Origin: an uncultured Candidatus Altimarinota bacterium
Lineage (GTDB): Bacteria > Patescibacteriota > Gracilibacteria > BD1-5 > UBA6164
DNA length: 7,230 bases
Direction of reading: 5' to 3'
Assembly: GCA_937864995.1 (NCBI GenBank)
Contig: CALMDL010000350.1
Location: 1 to 7,230 of the forward strand
Shown here one piece after another: positions 6,201 to 7,230 of the stretch. Below the pieces are notes generated by a model. That model worked only from the letters and a program-made list of their open reading frames with translations. It was not told the DNA's origin and did not search any database. How positions within the stretch are numbered: position 1 is the stretch's first letter; each line of letters starts with the position of its first letter. The translations under genes and the position numbers were made by a program.

Positions 6201-7230
6201 TTCTAAAAAAGTTTTTAAAGATTTATGAAATTATATTAAAGCTAAAAAAGAATGATTAATAGTATTTTCAAATTTAGAAATAAATGAAGAAGATGTTATT
6301 ACAATTGAAGAAAAAGGTAAAAATGCATATTTTTATTTATGAGCAAGTTCAGGGGATATAATTAATTATGTTGCTGATTTTGATATAGCATATGATTCTG
6401 ATTTAAATTGATGAAATGATGATGATGAAGATAATAAATTTCAAGATAGTTATATAACAAAAAATGCAATTTTAGTTGAATTAAATAATTCTAGAGAACA
6501 AGTAGTAAGACTTTATACAAAAGATATTACTTGAAATGTTATATCTTCAAGAGATGTAAAAATAATTAAAACATATGTCGAAGAAGCAATTGATGTAAAT
6601 ACTATAGTTTTTGAATGAGTTTCAGAATCAATTAAATTTAAATTGGAAAAAATTAAAACAGAAGTTTCTAATTTTCCAAAAGAAAATAAATTAAAATGAT
6701 TAATGTATGTTCAAAAATTAAAAGAAGAATGGAATGATAGTAGAGAAAAAACTAATATTATAATCGAATTTGAATGATATATTGAAGAATCTGCGATTCC
6801 AAATAGTAAAGAATTAATTGATTTACTTGAGTCTTTATTAATAGAAGGAGATACAGATAAATCAGAAAAATCTATTGCTTTTAATGCATTAAAAAATCTG
6901 ATTCCAAAAGATATAAAATGTATTGAGTCTACTGCTAGTGAATTAAAAGAATGATTAACTTGTTATGATTTACTTGTTGCAAAATTAGAAGTTATTTGAG
7001 AAAATTCAAATATTGATGAAAATAAAGAATTATGAAAAATGATTCTTGAAAATATAGCAGCAGATGAAATAATGACAGTCAAAGAAAAAACAGATTTTAA
7101 AGCAATTTTAAATACTTTTGTTTATTGATGAGTTTCAAATATTCCTACTGAAGAAAAAGAAGTTGTAGTTCAAGAAACTACTAATTCAGAATGAAATAGT
7201 ATAATTGATATTTTTATTTGAATTTTGAAA
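3268..7230 (+). CDS. Very large secreted PKD/Ig-repeat surface protein (3' end beyond the window)
   Basis: An uninterrupted frame of 1321 codons with UGA as Gly (about 66 UGA against about 17 GGN) runs off the window. Residues 1-24 are a signal peptide: M-F-K-K, a hydrophobic core, and a likely cut after A-Y-S. Residues 25-138 look mainly helical. From about 141 come roughly nine Ig-like modules: 141-236, 240-339, 340-426, 427-521, 522-603, 604-711, 712-816, 817-908 and 909-987. The clearest PKD signatures are W554-D-F-G-D-G559, W858-D-F-D-G-D-G864, W938-D-M-G-D-G943 and a variant W287-D-F-G-N-G292, followed by the typical Y-T-V-K-L-K-V-x-D strand. D1043-D1055 is an Asp/Asn/Gly-rich loop resembling a calcium site. 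Residues 1100-1300 look helical. At 1312 a hydrophobic stretch (I-I-D-I-F-I-G-I-L) begins, perhaps the C-terminal membrane anchor. Only four Cys occur, as pairs C628/C684 and C1218/C1232. PKD arrays usually act as extended adhesive or structural stalks; the role here (attachment to host or neighbouring cells, or cell-surface layer) is inference. No catalytic domain is recognisable. Confidence 0.92.

Noticed and set aside
275..7230. UGA read as tryptophan (Mycoplasma/Spiroplasma code)
   Set aside because: It would place Trp at the invariant glycines of PKD, HKD, DnaJ zinc and SSB motifs, while UGG already occupies the conserved Trp positions (for example W-D-F in PKD and W57 of SSB).
3268..7230. 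The PKD region as a decayed pseudogene full of stops
   Set aside because: The apparent stops are all UGA and fall at glycine positions. There is no TAA or TAG in 1321 codons and no frameshift.
275..7230. UGA as selenocysteine
   Set aside because: UGA is far too frequent, its positions align with glycine, and no SECIS-like element is required at each site.
1..7230. tRNA, rRNA, CRISPR array or insertion sequence
   Set aside because: No cloverleaf-like GC-richer segment, regularly spaced repeats, transposase motif or terminal inverted repeats were seen.
3268..7230. Recent tandem duplication of PKD modules
   Set aside because: At the nucleotide level the modules show no long identical stretches; they share only short motifs, so they diverged long ago.

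Overview
The window comes from a strongly AT-rich bacterium that reads UGA as glycine (translation table 25). This code is known from Candidatus Gracilibacteria (BD1-5) and Candidatus Absconditabacteria (SR1), host-associated members of the Patescibacteria/CPR. The evidence is internal. Under the standard code every gene here is broken. With UGA as Gly, five clean reading frames appear, and UGA falls on near-invariant glycines of four well-known families: the PKD motif W-D-F-G-D-G, the second HKD motif G-S-x-N, the DnaJ CxxCxGxG zinc repeats, and SSB (L-W-G-K-L-A-E and C-terminal flanks). Trp is encoded by UGG, which excludes the Mycoplasma-type code. I cannot decide between the two phyla from this window.

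Layout: four genes lie on the minus strand and one on the plus strand. From the left: (1) 1-209, minus, the 5' end of a membrane-anchored protein of unknown function that runs off the window. (2) 275-1321, minus, a membrane-anchored phospholipase D-superfamily protein with two HKD motifs. (3) 1376-2476, minus, dnaJ, a complete type I Hsp40. (4) 2597-3034, minus, ssb, single-stranded DNA-binding protein ending in the DIPF tip. (5) From 3268 to the window end, plus, a secreted protein of at least 1321 residues. It has a signal peptide, a helical N-terminal domain, about nine PKD/Ig-like modules, an Asp-rich putative calcium loop and a helical C-terminal region that enters a hydrophobic segment at the edge.

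Transcription: ssb and dnaJ are each followed by a convincing intrinsic terminator on the minus strand, so they look like separate units rather than an operon. Candidate sigma70-like promoters precede the leftmost gene, dnaJ, ssb and the PKD gene. The ssb and PKD genes are divergent across a 233-bp AT-rich spacer. None of the chosen starts has a Shine-Dalgarno sequence. The ssb and PKD starts share an almost identical 16-17 nt leader.

Functionally the window mixes housekeeping (chaperone, DNA metabolism) with envelope and cell-surface proteins (PLD-like enzyme, PKD protein). I see no evidence of one shared pathway. I found no tRNA, rRNA, CRISPR array, transposase or phage gene. The most notable features are the recoded UGA used as the dominant glycine codon and the very large PKD surface protein.
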